Origin: Stratiolaelaps scimitus
Lineage: Eukaryota > Arthropoda > Arachnida > Mesostigmata > Laelapidae
Direction: 5' to 3'
Length of the DNA: 64,000 nt
Assembly: GCA_019614645.1 (NCBI GenBank)
Contig: JABWDB010000019.1
Span: 418,501 to 482,500 of the forward strand
Under the pieces are notes generated by a model. That model was not told the DNA's origin. It was given only the letters and a program-made list of their open reading frames with translations, and ran no database searches. Made by a program: the position numbers and the translations under genes. Positions 12,284 to 24,512 of the stretch are shown here, in pieces. Within the stretch, counting starts at the first letter, position 1. Every line of letters starts with the position of its first letter.

Positions 12284-12285
<2 letters not shown>

Positions 12286-12365
<80 letters not shown>
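12286..12365. repeat. (TA)n microsatellite, 80 bp
   Basis: The longest pure dinucleotide tract in the window, about 40 TA units with no interruption. Confidence 0.97.
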
Positions 12366-12366
<1 letters not shown>

Positions 12367-12603
12367 GCGTGTGTGGCTTGTCGCAGTACATACGTACCAC
12401 TGTAGGCCCGTGCAATTTCAAAATGAGTCGACACATAACGGTAAGATCAGCATACTAACTACACGCTTGAGACTCAGTCCGCCACGAGATATTACGCCGT
12501 TCTATCCATACCGCTGCAGCAATATGACATGCGCTAGCACCTATGGGGAGTCACAATGGGGCGGCTTGCCCAGTCGGCTAGTTTTAAGTTCCTTGAAACG
12601 GGC

Positions 12604-12843
12604 TCACCCTCCGTGGCTTGGATGCATACGCCGGCCATTAGAGGCCAGCCGCAGTATAGACGCCAACACGAAAAGGCACCAGAAGTGGGATGGTGGCACA
12701 TCGCGTCGCCCCGGGGGTGTCACATCGAGCGAGATATGGTGGGTCGTCTTCTTTTTCAGCGTCCTGTCCGCGAAGGGGCCGGGGGAGCTATTGTTTGAAA
12801 CGAGCCTGCCCGTCAATAGCCCGTCAAAAGGCGTAAATTGCAC
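12604..12843 (-). CDS. candidate exon ending at a GTGAGC donor
   Basis: A GC-rich frame of 79 residues runs from a GTG codon to a stop formed by GG followed by GTGAGC. The stop codon thus lies inside a plausible donor, as expected at the end of a real exon. The middle is Lys/Arg- and Pro-rich (LKKKTTHH, PPGRRD) and a hydrophobic patch follows (FWCLFVLASIL). The plus strand is also open in two frames over 12440-12871, so strand is unresolved. No family is recognised. Confidence 0.15.
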   Translation of the reverse strand: MQFTPFDGLLTGRLVSNNSSPGPFADRTLKKKTTHHISLDVTPPGRRDVPPSHFWCLFVLASILRLASNGRRMHPSHGG

Positions 12844-13200
12844 CAGGGCCGGGTGCTGGTGGTCGCGGTAGCTCTAGACTACTCCACTGCTATGGCTACT
12901 TCTGCTGATAGTTCTGTTACTTCGTGTGTGTGTGTGTGTGATCATCGTATTCATCAACCGCTGTGACCTTCAATCGAATCAATGTGCACCATCTGCGGAG
13001 ATCTGAACTGCACGCGGGGACTTCTCGCGGTCCACGCCTGCACTCGTTACAGCAGGGTATCTGCTCGCGTAAATATCACATCATGGTTGTGGCTAGCTGT
13101 CTGGCTGGCTAAATATTGGCAGAACTTGATTCAAGAGTTATCCGTTGTCGTCACAGGTGGCGTTCGTATTCGTGGCGCCAGCACCAGCAATATCATAGAG

Positions 13201-13204
<4 letters not shown>

Positions 13205-13252
<48 letters not shown>

Positions 13253-13258
13253 TATATG
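13205..13258. repeat. (TA)n microsatellite with CATA interruption
   Basis: TA run to 13246, then CATATATATATG. Confidence 0.95.
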
Positions 13259-14090
13259 AGTAGTCAGCCAACCACTCACACAATTGACAGTAACGGTGGC
13301 TGCGGCAGCGACCGTGGCCGTCCCGGTGTCCTGCTAGAAACTTGATAATTAATCACTCGTAACTTGATCATCACGTTTATTCTAAACGTAAACCTGTTCG
13401 TAGATCATAAAAGTGAGTGAGTTGTAATTCAGTCCGATGGAAAGCCGGAGCAGTAGCAGCAGTAAAGACGGCAGCTGAGAAGAAGCCCAGATTTAAAACA
13501 ACGTAATGCCACACACGCTATATACACACTAATGGATGTAATATATACCACACCGAATATGTGTCAGATGTCATGAACTCATCAGGCTCATCGGCTCTCT
13601 CGTTCTCGCACTTGCCACAGTCGAGAACTGGCGATGCAAACTGTACCCAATATATCTAGCAGCATTCGCCACCGGCGCCTCGTCGTGCCTATTAGAGCAA
13701 GCTTACAATTAGCTCCATGTGACCAGAGTTGTTTTAATGCTTATGTAAATATGCATTACGCAAAACAGGGTGGGATGATGTTTGGCGAAAGTGATTACCC
13801 TTATCCTACCGTAATTGTTTTACTATTCTGATTATCGATAATTAATTTCATGGTCGCTGTGCACTAACGGCATTGCGCCGCTACCAGGGATTCAACATAT
13901 GGTATCGATGAAGCCTGCTCGATCTTTTTGTTTCGATTAGAATTATTTATGTTTCATTTTTCACTAATGTTTTAGAGGTTCGTGTTTGCTGGTTTATCTG
14001 TTACAACGTGACACATTGTCGAACGTTTCGATCTTTACAAAAAGCCTCATAAGTCCAGTTACATCTTGATCGATGGTATATGCCAGTACC

Positions 14091-14130
14091 GTGGACGTGA
14101 AATGTTGGCTGTGGGTCAGCCCGGAGAATT
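14091..14130 (+). repeat. dispersed repeat, copy 1
   Basis: About 93 percent identical over 40 aligned bases to 29426-29469, with one extra 4-base insertion (TTGG) in the other copy. Shared core ATGTTGGCTGTGG. Weaker similarity extends about 20 bases upstream (GGTAT...GCC). A TA/TG microsatellite begins seven bases downstream. Confidence 0.8.
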
Positions 14131-14136
14131 TGCTTA

Positions 14137-14176
14137 AATATATATATATGTATATATATATGTGTGTGTGTGTGTC
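14137..14176. repeat. TA-TG compound microsatellite
   Basis: TA runs separated by one G, continuing into TG units. Confidence 0.93.
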
Positions 14177-16817
14177 TAATCTTAGCAACACACACCGAAA
14201 GACTTAATTAAACCTGTCGTACAAAGCCTTTCATTATCGCTGTCTGCGATTAATCACCGTTACATACACGATGTTCAGCGAACACCTGAATGGCTGAACG
14301 CGGCCAAAAGGAATGATCACAGTACAGCTGCCATCCCGAGATGGCTCTTCGCTAAATAAGTCGATCGCTAAAAGCGAACAACTTCGCTATGAGTAATATC
14401 CATTATTCGTCCCCTCGTTCTTCTGCCGTACACGCGTCAGCCATTACCGAAATACCGCATCTTTGTATTGTATTGTATATATATATATATATACATTATC
14501 TGTCCATTTTATTTAGCTAATCTTCCATTCATCGTGTGTCATTTCGCATAATTCATTGTTTCATTATTATTGCACATTATCTCTTTAGTTCGTTCTCTCT
14601 CTCTCTCTCCCGGCCTCTCTTTCTTCGCGGCACTGATTCTCGTTGTTGCTCCAATGCTCGTATCTATCTGCTCTACGCAACTGTATGTATAATATAATAC
14701 GTGTGCATGTCTGTGTCTTCTTTTCTTCTGCGATATGTTTGTTCCCTATCAATCAAGGATAGTTCACGCCATGAACTTCACGTGGCTCGCCGTGAACAGG
14801 CTGTGGCAGCAGCAGCAACAACAACAGCAGCAACAGTGGAAACCAACGACCAACGCGGGTGAAACTGAACCACTGGCTCTGATACTGCTGTTGTTGCTAC
14901 TGATTCTCTCCGCCTCCCAAAGCCAATCCGACCCGACCCGACGCACAACGAGTCAAGGTCCCGCCAAGTTCTCCCTGCTGCTGCTTGCCGCCGCCGCCGC
15001 CGCTGTTATTGCTGTTGGTATCGTCACATTACACGGGGGCATTGGAGCATCGTGTGTGCGCCAACCGCGAGCAATAGAAGCTAACATGGAATCATGGCAG
15101 CACAGGCGAGCGCCGTAGTTACAGTAGGAAAGCGACCGAATAGACGAACAGAGACACTGGGACCCATACCCGATCCGCGGGCCCGTTCGACTTGGAATTC
15201 TCTTCGATATATATATATATATATATTTGTGTTTTTTTCTGAGCTGACCGTCAGCTGTTCGTCTATGTGACAGGCCTGGGCACTTAACCATTAGGTGTGA
15301 CTATGAGGTAATGCTATACTATTATATATATACTGGGAAACAGCGGTAATCGTGGTGACTGTTTGGCGTGACCTATCTCGCTCGGTCTATGGCGGCGGGT
15401 AATTCCAATGCGGAGTGGGACGGCGGCAGAAGATTCCGGTAGGACAGTTCGAGGAGAACGAATACGAAAACAGCGTAAGATATATTGATATTCACGCTTC
15501 GTGCAGACAAAAATGAGACAAATGGATGACCACTATTGAAGAGGACACCCCAGCCAAAAAGACATCTAGACCCCTCAGCCGCCCCTCCGACCGCGCGAGA
15601 CATTTGAGTGATGCCCATCCACCTTTGCCCGTCTCTGACGCGCTCTTCTAGTCCCTTGGACAGAATGCTATGGCTTGACTGCCGATTTGCCGGACATCCC
15701 CGGCGGCGGCAGCAGCAGCGATCCAAACGCTAGCCCCGTCGACGTCTTCGCTGCTGAATTCTGATAACATCAGACTACTGTCACTTGCCATCACTAGCCG
15801 CAAGATCATCGTCACCATTACACACCAACTCTATTACCACCACCACGACGACGACGGCGGCGTCTGACCGTCAAATCGTCGATGGCCGCGTATCGATGCG
15901 CAGCGATTCGCGCGGGCTTGCGGACCGCCGTCCCCCTTGTACAAGACAAGATTATCTACACCCTGCTAGTACCGTACAAACTGACGATTGACATCACATC
16001 TCTCTCTCTCTATCTCTCGGCACCATTCTACCTCTTTCGCGGGCGAGTTGCTACACGAGGCAAAGCAGCAATCAACGCCGAGACAACGAAATTGATGCTC
16101 GAACAACAAAAAAAAACAAGCAACCACAACTGCGGCCGTATTTCGTTGTTACCGCTCTGTGGCTCGCTCGCTCGCTTCGCAGACGTTGACGAATATCGTC
16201 CACGAGTCAACGGGCCCATGCCCGTTGTTGTTGGGTGCGTTTGCGCGGTGATCGCTATTGATGAAGTGGATATTGATGACGCGACGCGATGACAGGTAGA
16301 GGGCGACTCTTTGCCCCCGCGTTGATGCTCGGTAGCATTGTGTTCACTGACGCTACTTTCACTGCGTCCGGGACGAATGGGTACACCTGCCGGAAATTTT
16401 GTGCACGAATTCGCCGCAACTGGCCGGCAAAAGAAAGAGGTTGAATATAGATGAGATTGTCTGTGGTTCCGATCAACGTCATATTCGTCGTATTGTAGTA
16501 CTCGCTCGGCTGTCGGTTTTGTTTTTGTGGCTGTTGTGTTTCGGCGTGGGCTTACCGTTCTAAAAATATCTTCCTCGGTTATTGCTCATTGTATTTTGTT
16601 GCGTATTTCTTGCTGGAAGCTGTCGCTCGGCAAAAGACGAATTAGTATTGGGGGTTTGCGTGTGTGTGTGTTTGTGTTTTCAGCTTTCGAGGAGAGCCAG
16701 CACGGAGACGGGAACCCTTCATTGAGACGGTCTTAATATTTAAGAACATCCTCACAGGAGCATCGAGTCAGATACGTTCTCCAAGTCGAGCGTTACTTTT
16801 CGTCAAACGGAACCTGA

Positions 16818-17144
16818 TCATGAGAAATACGTTGCTCCGTTTGCTGTCACCGTTTTCTGCGCAGCCGCCCGGGGGTGGCGGTTCGATTTTGATCCTGGAT
16901 GATTTACGGCGTTGTTAGATGTCATTTCCAGAGAATCCAAAGTCAGGTCGGGGAACAGGCCTCGACGGTGAATGATAATCTTACCGGAAAGAAGCCAAGC
17001 GCTAACTTTGGCTGCTGAAAGCGACGGACTTACAGGCGGAGCTTCGCAGCGAAGCTTTATACGACATCTTGGATAATCGTGATCCGCTAAGCTGGCTGAC
17101 GTTCGCGACAGTGTTCCGAGAGCGTTATATTTATTTATATACAT
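16818..17144 (-). CDS. hypothetical ORF (108 aa)
   Basis: ATG-to-stop frame with no microsatellite codons. It is Ser/Ala/Arg-rich with no membrane helix or signal peptide, and an internal donor-like site (TCCG then GTAAGAT) could truncate it. The opposite strand over 17082-17256 is also open, after an in-frame TGA. That frame is rich in Arg, Glu and Tyr (for example EFERVSYEKLRR) and ends in TAA within AATAAATAAAG. One or neither may be real. Confidence 0.13.
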   Translation of the reverse strand: MYINKYNALGTLSRTSASLADHDYPRCRIKLRCEAPPVSPSLSAAKVSAWLLSGKIIIHRRGLFPDLTLDSLEMTSNNAVNHPGSKSNRHPRAAAQKTVTANGATYFS

Positions 17145-17256
17145 CGTCTATCGCGGGACGCGGCAACTGACGGAGTTTGAACGTGTGAGTTATGAAAAGC
17201 TAAGACGAGCTGAGACGCAACAGCGGATACGGTCCCGGAAGTATTACAATAAATAA

Positions 17257-18070
17257 AGTGGTTTCAGTTGATTTCAACAACGGCCAGTGATGGGTGTGAT
17301 TCACAAGCGGCACGGTTTGTACGTGAAATGGTGTAAAAAAACACAATTGGTCCATTCATATTAGCGCTTGAAAAGTGTACACACAACTATATTCCAGCGC
17401 ACAAAATGCGCACCCATGCCATCTCAGTAAATATCCGTATTATATATATATATATAAAATATAAAAAAATAACAAATGTTCTCTTTTTGGAAGGAGTATT
17501 ATACTTTATATATTTGATTTATTATATTTTACGTCTGGATTGAAACGAATATAAAAAAACCATTCCAATTACCGGACAACAAGAAATATATATATACCGG
17601 CGCGCGACCTCAATCGTAAGACAGAAAACACACTTGGCAGATCTAGGCTCGCCAGAGCTAAGTGGCAGCCTTCATTGCGGATCGACTCAGCCGACGAAGA
17701 AGTCAACGAAATGTGGCCGGGAATTGTATTTTCCCGAGCACAAAAATCGCACATTTCTACTTTCCAGTGTACTATTCACAAACAAAGCCTGTACGAGCTA
17801 GTGAACCAGCATTACTGCCGTAAATAATAGATTATCTAGAGGGATGATTTCGGCTACATCCCGCACCCATGCACCAAATATCACCATGGCATTTGTACCT
17901 CGCCGGTGGAGGGAGGGATCCTGGCCACGCAGTTGTGCCCTGCCATAGTGCCCGATTACTTGCTCTAACTAATGTAACTAGTGAGTGTGTAGATACTTGA
18001 ACTCATGGCGCTTCCATCATAGAGGAGTGGATTCTCACAGTTGCTGAGCATTTCATTGCGACGAGCTTAC
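17257..18070. other. AT-rich sequence without genes
   Basis: A TA tract at 17439-17457 and A/T-rich low-complexity sequence to about 17600. The rest is unique but shows no supported frame. Confidence 0.45.
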
Positions 18071-18242
18071 CTGAAAGAGAGACGAATTTCGCTTGTTAGA
18101 GAAATCAATGTTTAATCATGACCATACTATGGCTACTACGCACCCTCGGCCAGTCCGAGGAGTAACATTTCGCTCTAGAAGAGTGGTCCAATTATTACGC
18201 GTATAAACTCGGTGCGGTGACAGACACGCGGACCAATCTCAC

Positions 18243-18414
18243 CAGCTTTTCAACAGGCTCCGTTTGTTCGGCAGGAGACAAAAATGGCTCTCCCCATATA
18301 TTTTTCATCAGGCTACTGGCCGAGGACATCAGGACAACGATACACCATTCGATTACTCCTTGTAACAGTTTAGCAATAAACTCATCCACGGGTTCGCCCC
18401 CGAAAGAAACATCC
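18243..18414 (-). CDS. candidate exon, possible penultimate exon of a short gene
   Basis: On the minus strand a T-rich run (from TTG/TTC repeats) precedes the first AG at 18416-18415, and a GTGAGA donor follows 18243. The 172 bases are open and encode 57 residues, with a hydrophobic stretch (CIVVLMSSASSLM) between acidic segments (GEPVDEF and PAEQTEPVEK). The next minus-strand acceptor is strong: branch-like TCTCTAAC and CTCTCTTTCAG, ending at 18071. Joining in phase 0 adds only five residues before a stop. Intron length would be 172 bases. The family is unknown. Confidence 0.2.
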
Positions 18415-19468
18415 CTCACGGGCAGATTCGGTCAGCGTCCGCAGGAAAAACAAGAAGAAGAACAACAACAACAATGAAACACGCGTTACAGCCCAAAAAG
18501 ATGACGATGCCTCATTCATCAATAGCGTATATCATACAATTCTATTTATAGCGGTCGGCACATGGCATCGACCATCGTATCGCGCAGTTTGCGGGCAGCG
18601 TTTCGACCTCGAATTCACTAACTAGCCGGCGCTCGCTATTTTTTTTTTTGTCTTTCAACAAGCGTCGGCAATGTTTCCAACATGCGTCATGAGCATGCGC
18701 CACCCCGGCGAACAACGAGATATGGAACCTCCCAAAAATTCATCATGGTGGCGGGTGGCTATTTTGCTGGCATTTCGATAGGTTGCCCGTTGGCTTCTGT
18801 CAATTTTGCGATAATAGTAATCATAATGCGAGGTATTGTGTCGTCATTGGATGGCATGACGTCGCCAATGATCACCGGCTGTGGCGGGCGATCCGCGCTG
18901 GCAACACGCTAGAGATGGTTAAGTGGGTCCCGTTTGCAGGTGTGCGTAATTTTTTTCTCGATCATTGGTCGAGCACTTTTCAACGTCACTGAGCACTTGC
19001 GCGTCAGGCTCTCTCTCGCCACAGACACACTGATGACAGTGGTATCCTGTCGGCTGTCACGCCGGTCGAACGGCCGTACCGCGCGTGGTCAAACCTCGCG
19101 GCACGGTTTTGTCTGTGTGCGCGTTTGCACGCGCCCGCCATTCACGGATACGATACACAAATAGCCAGTGTCCAATGGCAGGTTCATTTAGCCCTCGTAT
19201 AGACAAGGTACACCACGCAAGGCTCTCATCATCATTGACCGTTCCAGCCGCCGCCGCCGCCATCACCGTATATTCGTTACGTTGAAGTTAAGGTCGACCA
19301 GCACACATGGCTGGCATGCACGGCCAACCGGACTGTGCCGTCGCCGCTGTTAACCAGATCAGCAATTGCAGCCCCCTGAACAGCTCAACTGGCGGTTTAA
19401 CTGCAGCCTTGCCGCTGTCTCTGTTGTTGCTACCTTGTTAGTTGTTGGCGTCGGTATTGGCTTTTGGT

Positions 19469-19493
19469 GCTGCCGCCGCCGCCGCCGCCGCCG
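19469..19493. repeat. GCC triplet tract
   Basis: Eight uninterrupted CCG/GCC units after GGTGCTG. Confidence 0.9.
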
Positions 19494-20003
19494 TCACACA
19501 AGCGGATACCGACACCACTGTGCACAACACATATGGCAAATAGTATGTGTGTGTATATATATATCTACCAGCTATACGGCCACTGCTGCTGCGGCGGCTG
19601 CAGCTGCTGCTGGCGCTGTTGGTGCTGGCCAGGTTCACTCGTCGTAGAAGTGGTCAAGGAAAGCAGGATGTATTTGGTCTCCCGCTGCCCCGTGACGACT
19701 TCGACGGCGCCGCAGCCGCATTCGCTGGCGCTCGAATACAGCCGAATAATAATAATAATCATAAAGATAATAATAGTGCCAATCGTAAAACAACGGCATC
19801 GTCGTCGCTGGCGGCGGCGGCGGCGGCGGAGCTAAAATCAAGAAAGACGGACGGCCGCCGCTGCTGCTGCGACCACTTATGAAGCTCGTCCGACATTCGT
19901 CCGTTGTCGTCGCCTCCTTGTTGACGCTGTCTCCTGGCCGTTGTTCGATGGGAGAAGGTGAATAGTTCGACTTGCTCGATACCACCGGCAGAAAACGCAC
20001 TGA

Positions 20004-20006
20004 CGC

Positions 20007-20037
<31 letters not shown>

Positions 20038-20038
20038 A
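20004..20038. repeat. GCC triplet tract
   Basis: Eleven to twelve units, the first carrying CCA. Reading it gives polyglycine (minus strand) or polyalanine frames. Confidence 0.92.
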
Positions 20039-21932
20039 AGCAGTCCAAAGTTAAATATGGCGAACAAGTTGATGGCCTTCTACTACACTTGCTGGCTACG
20101 TCGCCGCCGCCGCCGTTGAAGTGAATCCTTCACGCTTGTATTCGCATCTTATAAGCATCAGCTTATGATGCTATTATGAGCCTGGCCGAAGAATGGCGAA
20201 TTACCTGCGTATCGACGCCAGGGGTTCTCGACGAGAGGTATTACGAGGGGGATTCGATTGAGGTGCATTGTGGATATTGAGGCAGCTATCTTTGTCTTTC
20301 CTGCTTGGCTACCCCTCGAGCGGGATTGATGCTACAGCTATCAGCTACAAGGGGGCTGCTGACGATCTGTCTGTGCTGATCAGTCGCAGTATCGGATATT
20401 TTTGGTAACGCGGCTGATAGGATGTTAGAATGGCAATTCTGTACGAAGGCTGAAGGTTTGCATTCGCCATTGAGAGGTGGTGGACCAGCGGTAGGGTTAA
20501 GGGGACGAGGTGCCTATCCTGTGGGTGGGTGTTTTTTTTAGACTGCAAGGAAAGCCTAGCAGCCATGATACGAAGACATCTCAAAGACGTATTTACATAC
20601 GCCCCGTATATGTGGATAGGGCTAACTGGCGTTGTCAGATGTGTACGCTTAGCTCCAACGAACTTGAATAAGGTCAGTTTGCATTTGCGTTCCGCTCAAG
20701 TATACGTATCGTAGAACGGGCGTGCTTCAGGGGGACGCTTGAAATGTGTGCCGTTCAAAAATGAACGCAAGAATACTAACAATAAAATTGATACCAACCA
20801 CTTGATGCATTGGTCACAACGATGTAATTAAATTTATAGTGAACTCTCCATTTGCAAGACAACCCTGTTGTTAGAGCCGAAAACTGCTGCGCGATTAGGC
20901 CAATTAGCATACAAACATTTTCTTCATGCTGAACTTCGAGTACCACTTATACGATTCTGCGGACAGGACCAGTGGCCTGTTGTGAACACCTATCAACAAA
21001 CGCGCAAAAACGCAATCAGTTTTCATGAATGCGCCGCACAACGCGGGCAATATCATTTTCGTTTCTTTCTGTAGTAAATATTTTAGTAGCAGTTTTACTT
21101 CCGGTCTATCTAGCTACGTGGCTACCGGGCTATCCCTGTGTAAATACGTATTGACATTTGAGCAAGTTCACGTTGTTACGCAAGCTGTTCGTTGTCTCAG
21201 TGAAGCCTCATACAAAGTCATAAAACAGGGAACAAATTTGGTATCATGATGGGACGGGATGTCATAATCAGCTCATTTGGGTGTGTGCGTGTGTGTGTGT
21301 GTGTGGAGTGTATATGGGGTGTCTCCGGCCGGCGTATGCCTCTGTACACGTTGCTCGTTCCAGACGGATCGTCTTAGATGGATTCACCATTGACCGTTGA
21401 CAACGCATTGTGCGTGGTTAGACAAACGGCGTGAATGGACAACACGGAGACACGGCAGTAATTAATCTGTCGCAATGGTCACTCGCATCTGCAGCGGTTG
21501 ACTCTGCTGAGAAGACAAATGTGCATTAGATGTAGTTGTAGTAGCAGGCGTCGACCGCAACTGGCCGTGTTCTACACCGCCATCCAATTTTAATTATTAT
21601 CGTTTACTGCTTCGCGCCGCCTTCTCCAGGGGGCGCGGAACTCCGTTGAGCTGCCGAAGTGTCTGTAGGTGAGACGGATTGCCGCTGTTGTCACTGTCAC
21701 CTGCCGAAGCTGAGCACGTTGAGCACCCCAGTGGAGTACAGTGACGCGAAGCGTGGCGGCGTTCTCACGCCCGAGCAGGTCGTGTCCAACACCACAAGCA
21801 AACATCCGTATGTGGACAGACAGAGCCCCAGATACACCCGGACACTAAAGTCTGCCCCGCTCATCTGTCTCTCGTTAACTAACTATAGTGGTACAGCATT
21901 TCATCGTCTGGCCGGAACCAACCCACCAGCCG

Positions 21933-21955
21933 CCAGCCAGCCAGCCAGCCAGCCA
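21933..21955. repeat. (CAGC)n tetranucleotide repeat
   Basis: Five tandem units of CAGC/AGCC inside AACCAACCCACCAGCCG. Confidence 0.85.
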
Positions 21956-22305
21956 AGCAGATTGTGCTATGCTGCAGCTCAGCTGTCCTGAGAAGGTGTT
22001 CAGTCCCGTTATCCGAAGAGCGTCTTTCTCATTGTCAATGTATGCGTTTCTATATTCTCCTATGCGCCGAACGGATGCGCTAAAGCCAGCACACGTTAAT
22101 CACACTGAAGTCGTTTTAGCGGTTAATGCCGCCATGGTAGCCGCTGCAGAAACTGTGGTGACAGGACCTTCCGTCGAACGGGCGGACGCATGGATGTGGT
22201 TGCCCTTCCTCGGACCGCGGGATACTTCGCGACCGAGTCTACTATGCGATATACGGTGGCGCTGTCACTGTAAACATATATTGTCCAGTGTTGTTGACTT
22301 GCGCT

Positions 22306-22578
22306 CAGGCACAAGCAGCGGCCGCTTCGGTGAAGGTCTGCGGCCGGTCCGACCAGGCTGGTCTCGGACGTCGGAACGCCGTGAAGAAGTCGCTATGGAA
22401 CACAGTGATCAGCCGCTCTGCTCGAGCTGGTCGTCGCGTTGGTTCCCGTCACGCCAAAAAGGAAAAACAAGATGTCGCCGACGCTAATGCCCACTGCGAC
22501 CACTCGACGATGTTGAGCACCTCATCAGCAGCTGTCTGGCGGCAGATGATCTTAATGGGAAGTCAACAACGACAATAA
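22306..22578 (+). CDS. candidate terminal exon (90 aa)
   Basis: Begins after a reasonable acceptor (GTTGTTGACTTGCGCTCAG) and runs open in phase 0 to TAA. Codon third positions are mostly G or C across non-repetitive sequence. The product is strongly basic in the middle (SRSARAGRRVGSRHAKKEK), with an Ala-rich start and a Ser/Gln-rich tail. It has no Cys pattern or membrane helix. A nuclear or RNA-binding tail would be a pure guess. An overlapping plus frame (to 22487) is also open. Confidence 0.22.
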   Translation, partial: QAQAAAASVKVCGRSDQAGLGRRNAVKKSLWNTVISRSARAGRRVGSRHAKKEKQDVADANAHCDHSTMLSTSSAAVWRQMILMGSQQRQ

Positions 22579-24512
22579 CCCAGTGCCGCTGCTCGTGCTG
22601 TTCGACGCGCAACACGAACGAGCAGGGAGGCAACACAATGTGTGCCGGTCAGCTGCGCCGGCTTTTCCAGCGAAAAACAAACACACGGCCGCAACATGGA
22701 TGTACATGCCACAACATGGATCGGGTGCCACTATGAACCTGCTGTTTGTTATGGTACCCGTAGGCGGATTGCCTTTCCTTTCATAGAACGGACGGGGCTG
22801 GCTACCGGGGTTGGCTAGCGGATTTTGAATGCCCTGATCAATCAACATTATGACTCCCATCAGCATCGTCACCGCTGCTTGAACTTGTTAGAGCCCACGA
22901 TGCCAATGGAGTTGAAGGAATCACCGAGAGAGAGAAAGAAAGCAGGAGAGAAGTGGAGAATCGGTGATTATGTATTGTTTTCCTATGGTAGAGGTACACG
23001 CTTTTAAAAAGCAAGCAGCCTCGGTAGCAACAGCCGAGGTTTTGTTGCTGGTGGTGATGGTGTTTGCTATCGCCCTGTGTGGCATTGTATGTTTTCGACA
23101 ATGGGTCTAAGTGACTAAGCGGACAACCGGCCAGTGCTACATTAATTGCTGTTTGCTTTGCTCAGCACTGCTCTAGATGGTGGTTGTGATGAAACTCGCT
23201 GGCACCGCCGCCTACATTAAACTTAAGTCCAACGATCATGGCTCGATTGTGTTGAGATGGCTAATGTCCACTAATGTTTAATGTAATGTCGTCGAATATG
23301 ACTATGTCTAACTAGCTGATGAATTGAATGGAGTGAACATCGCTATGTTTAAGCGCATTCTGTTGTCTTGTTGATGGTGTCCGTCTCCAATGAAGTGTCT
23401 ATAGGGTTCTCACCTGCCAAAGCGGATGAATGGCGGACCAATTGAATGATTGGGTGAATAGATGTGCTCACCAGTTGGCAATTGCTTGACATTTCGTACA
23501 AAGCGTAAAGTGAGGATACCTTTGAGTTCGAGCTCCCCTTAAATCGTCCGTGTAACGTAATCCCTTCCAGGCACATCCGTCATAGCAGACAAGAGCCTCG
23601 AGTTACCGGATTTCCACATAACGTTCAGACACACACACACAGACAGGTACCACCAGAGTGTGTCATGAATCGCGAGGTAGTACCACTCTTCACAAGGTCT
23701 AGAGCTAACCGGCAATTCGACAAAGCCGTCAACAACAGTGCCAACGACAACGGCGTCATCAGCCAATACAGCGAGCCGACTGGCCGGTCGGTCGAAGTGC
23801 CTAGCAGGGCATGTTGAATAGTGTTGGATTCTCACCCATCGCCGGTGGGTGTCATAACACCGCCACTGAGGGGACTTCTGTACAAATGTGCAACTAATCA
23901 TCACGTTCCCATTGTCTCCGCTAGCCCCCTATGTGTCTATTCCTGTCTGGGTGAGTTTGCGCGGGTGCTGAGCAACAGCAGCAAACCTAATCAGCAGCCG
24001 GAGACATTTGTCAATGAACGCCACGAATACACAGACACACATATATATATATATATATATATACAGAGATGGATAGATAGCGAGGCACATGGTGGTTTCA
24101 TCGACATACAATACGCAGGTGGAAGTACCTTCTTCTTCTTCGCGGCCACCACGGCGTAATGCAGATGCGGCTTGGAGGGGGGCTTGGGAGAAAGAAATCT
24201 ACGATGTGTTTGAATGTTACAGATACGACCAGTTCCAAAGGCATCATCACGCAGGAGGGCGGTCGGGCGGTCTTACGCTCGGCAACAAACGCCCGACCAT
24301 TTGTTATTTGTCGGTCGGTTATATTATGCTATTTATCGCCGTCGTTGTCACCATCATCGTCGTCGACACCGGGCCGGCAACTCCGCATGCGTTGCATGAG
24401 CTGGTTGTTCTTGTTGTTGCTGTTGTTGTGGTTACCGTCGCTGCCGCCGCGTCGCGCTGCTGCGCCGTCGTCTAGTTGAATTTCAGCTCGAGCTCAATAG
24501 CTATTGAATGCA
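22579..24512. other. non-coding stretch
   Basis: Unique sequence with a GA-rich patch (22926-22950), a short inverted repeat at 23014-23034, AC units (23629-23642) and a TA tract (24041-24063). A good acceptor (TTGCTTTGCTCAG) near 23164 precedes only short frames. Confidence 0.4.
24041..24063. repeat. (AT)n microsatellite
   Basis: 23 bp, preceded by ACAC units. Confidence 0.93.

Larger units (their letters stand above)
8839..12285. other. non-coding stretch with triplet repeats
   Basis: Contains a C16 run (9133-9148), TTG then CCG/CCA triplets (9357-9402), an inverted CTG...CAG pair (9629-9672), CAG units (11383-11403), a 10-bp inverted repeat (11554-11563 and 11571-11580) and a TA tract (11690-11715). 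About 9900-11290 is unique sequence; its longest frame (10748-11107, 119 codons) shows nothing recognisable. Confidence 0.45.
13259..16817. other. unique and repeat-containing sequence without a supported gene
   Basis: Includes one copy of a dispersed repeat (14091-14130), TA/TG tracts at 14137-14176, 14476-14493 and 15207-15227, CT runs at 14595-14610 and 15997-16013, CAG/CAA units at 14805-14836 and CTG/CCG units at 14977-15007. Open frames at 14735-15118 and 15882-16292 are driven by triplets or carry no supporting signals. Confidence 0.45.
18415..22305. other. triplet-dense non-coding stretch
   Basis: GCC tract 19469-19493, CTG/GCG units about 19580-19620, AAT units about 19745-19760, GGC 19810-19829, GCC 20004-20038 and GCC 20101-20117. 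Then GT-rich 21280-21305 and a CAGC tetramer tract 21933-21955. The many frames open at 19366-20067 on both strands are triplet artefacts. 20100-21280 is unique and looks empty. Confidence 0.45.

Noticed and set aside
12269..12871. 200-codon plus-strand frame beginning in the 80-bp TA tract
   Set aside because: The first quarter is Ile-Tyr from the microsatellite. The remainder overlaps other open frames in both directions, so it is not evidence for a gene.
19366..20067. Cluster of overlapping long frames on both strands
   Set aside because: GCC/GGC, CTG and AAT tracts lack stop codons in most phases, which fully explains the openness.
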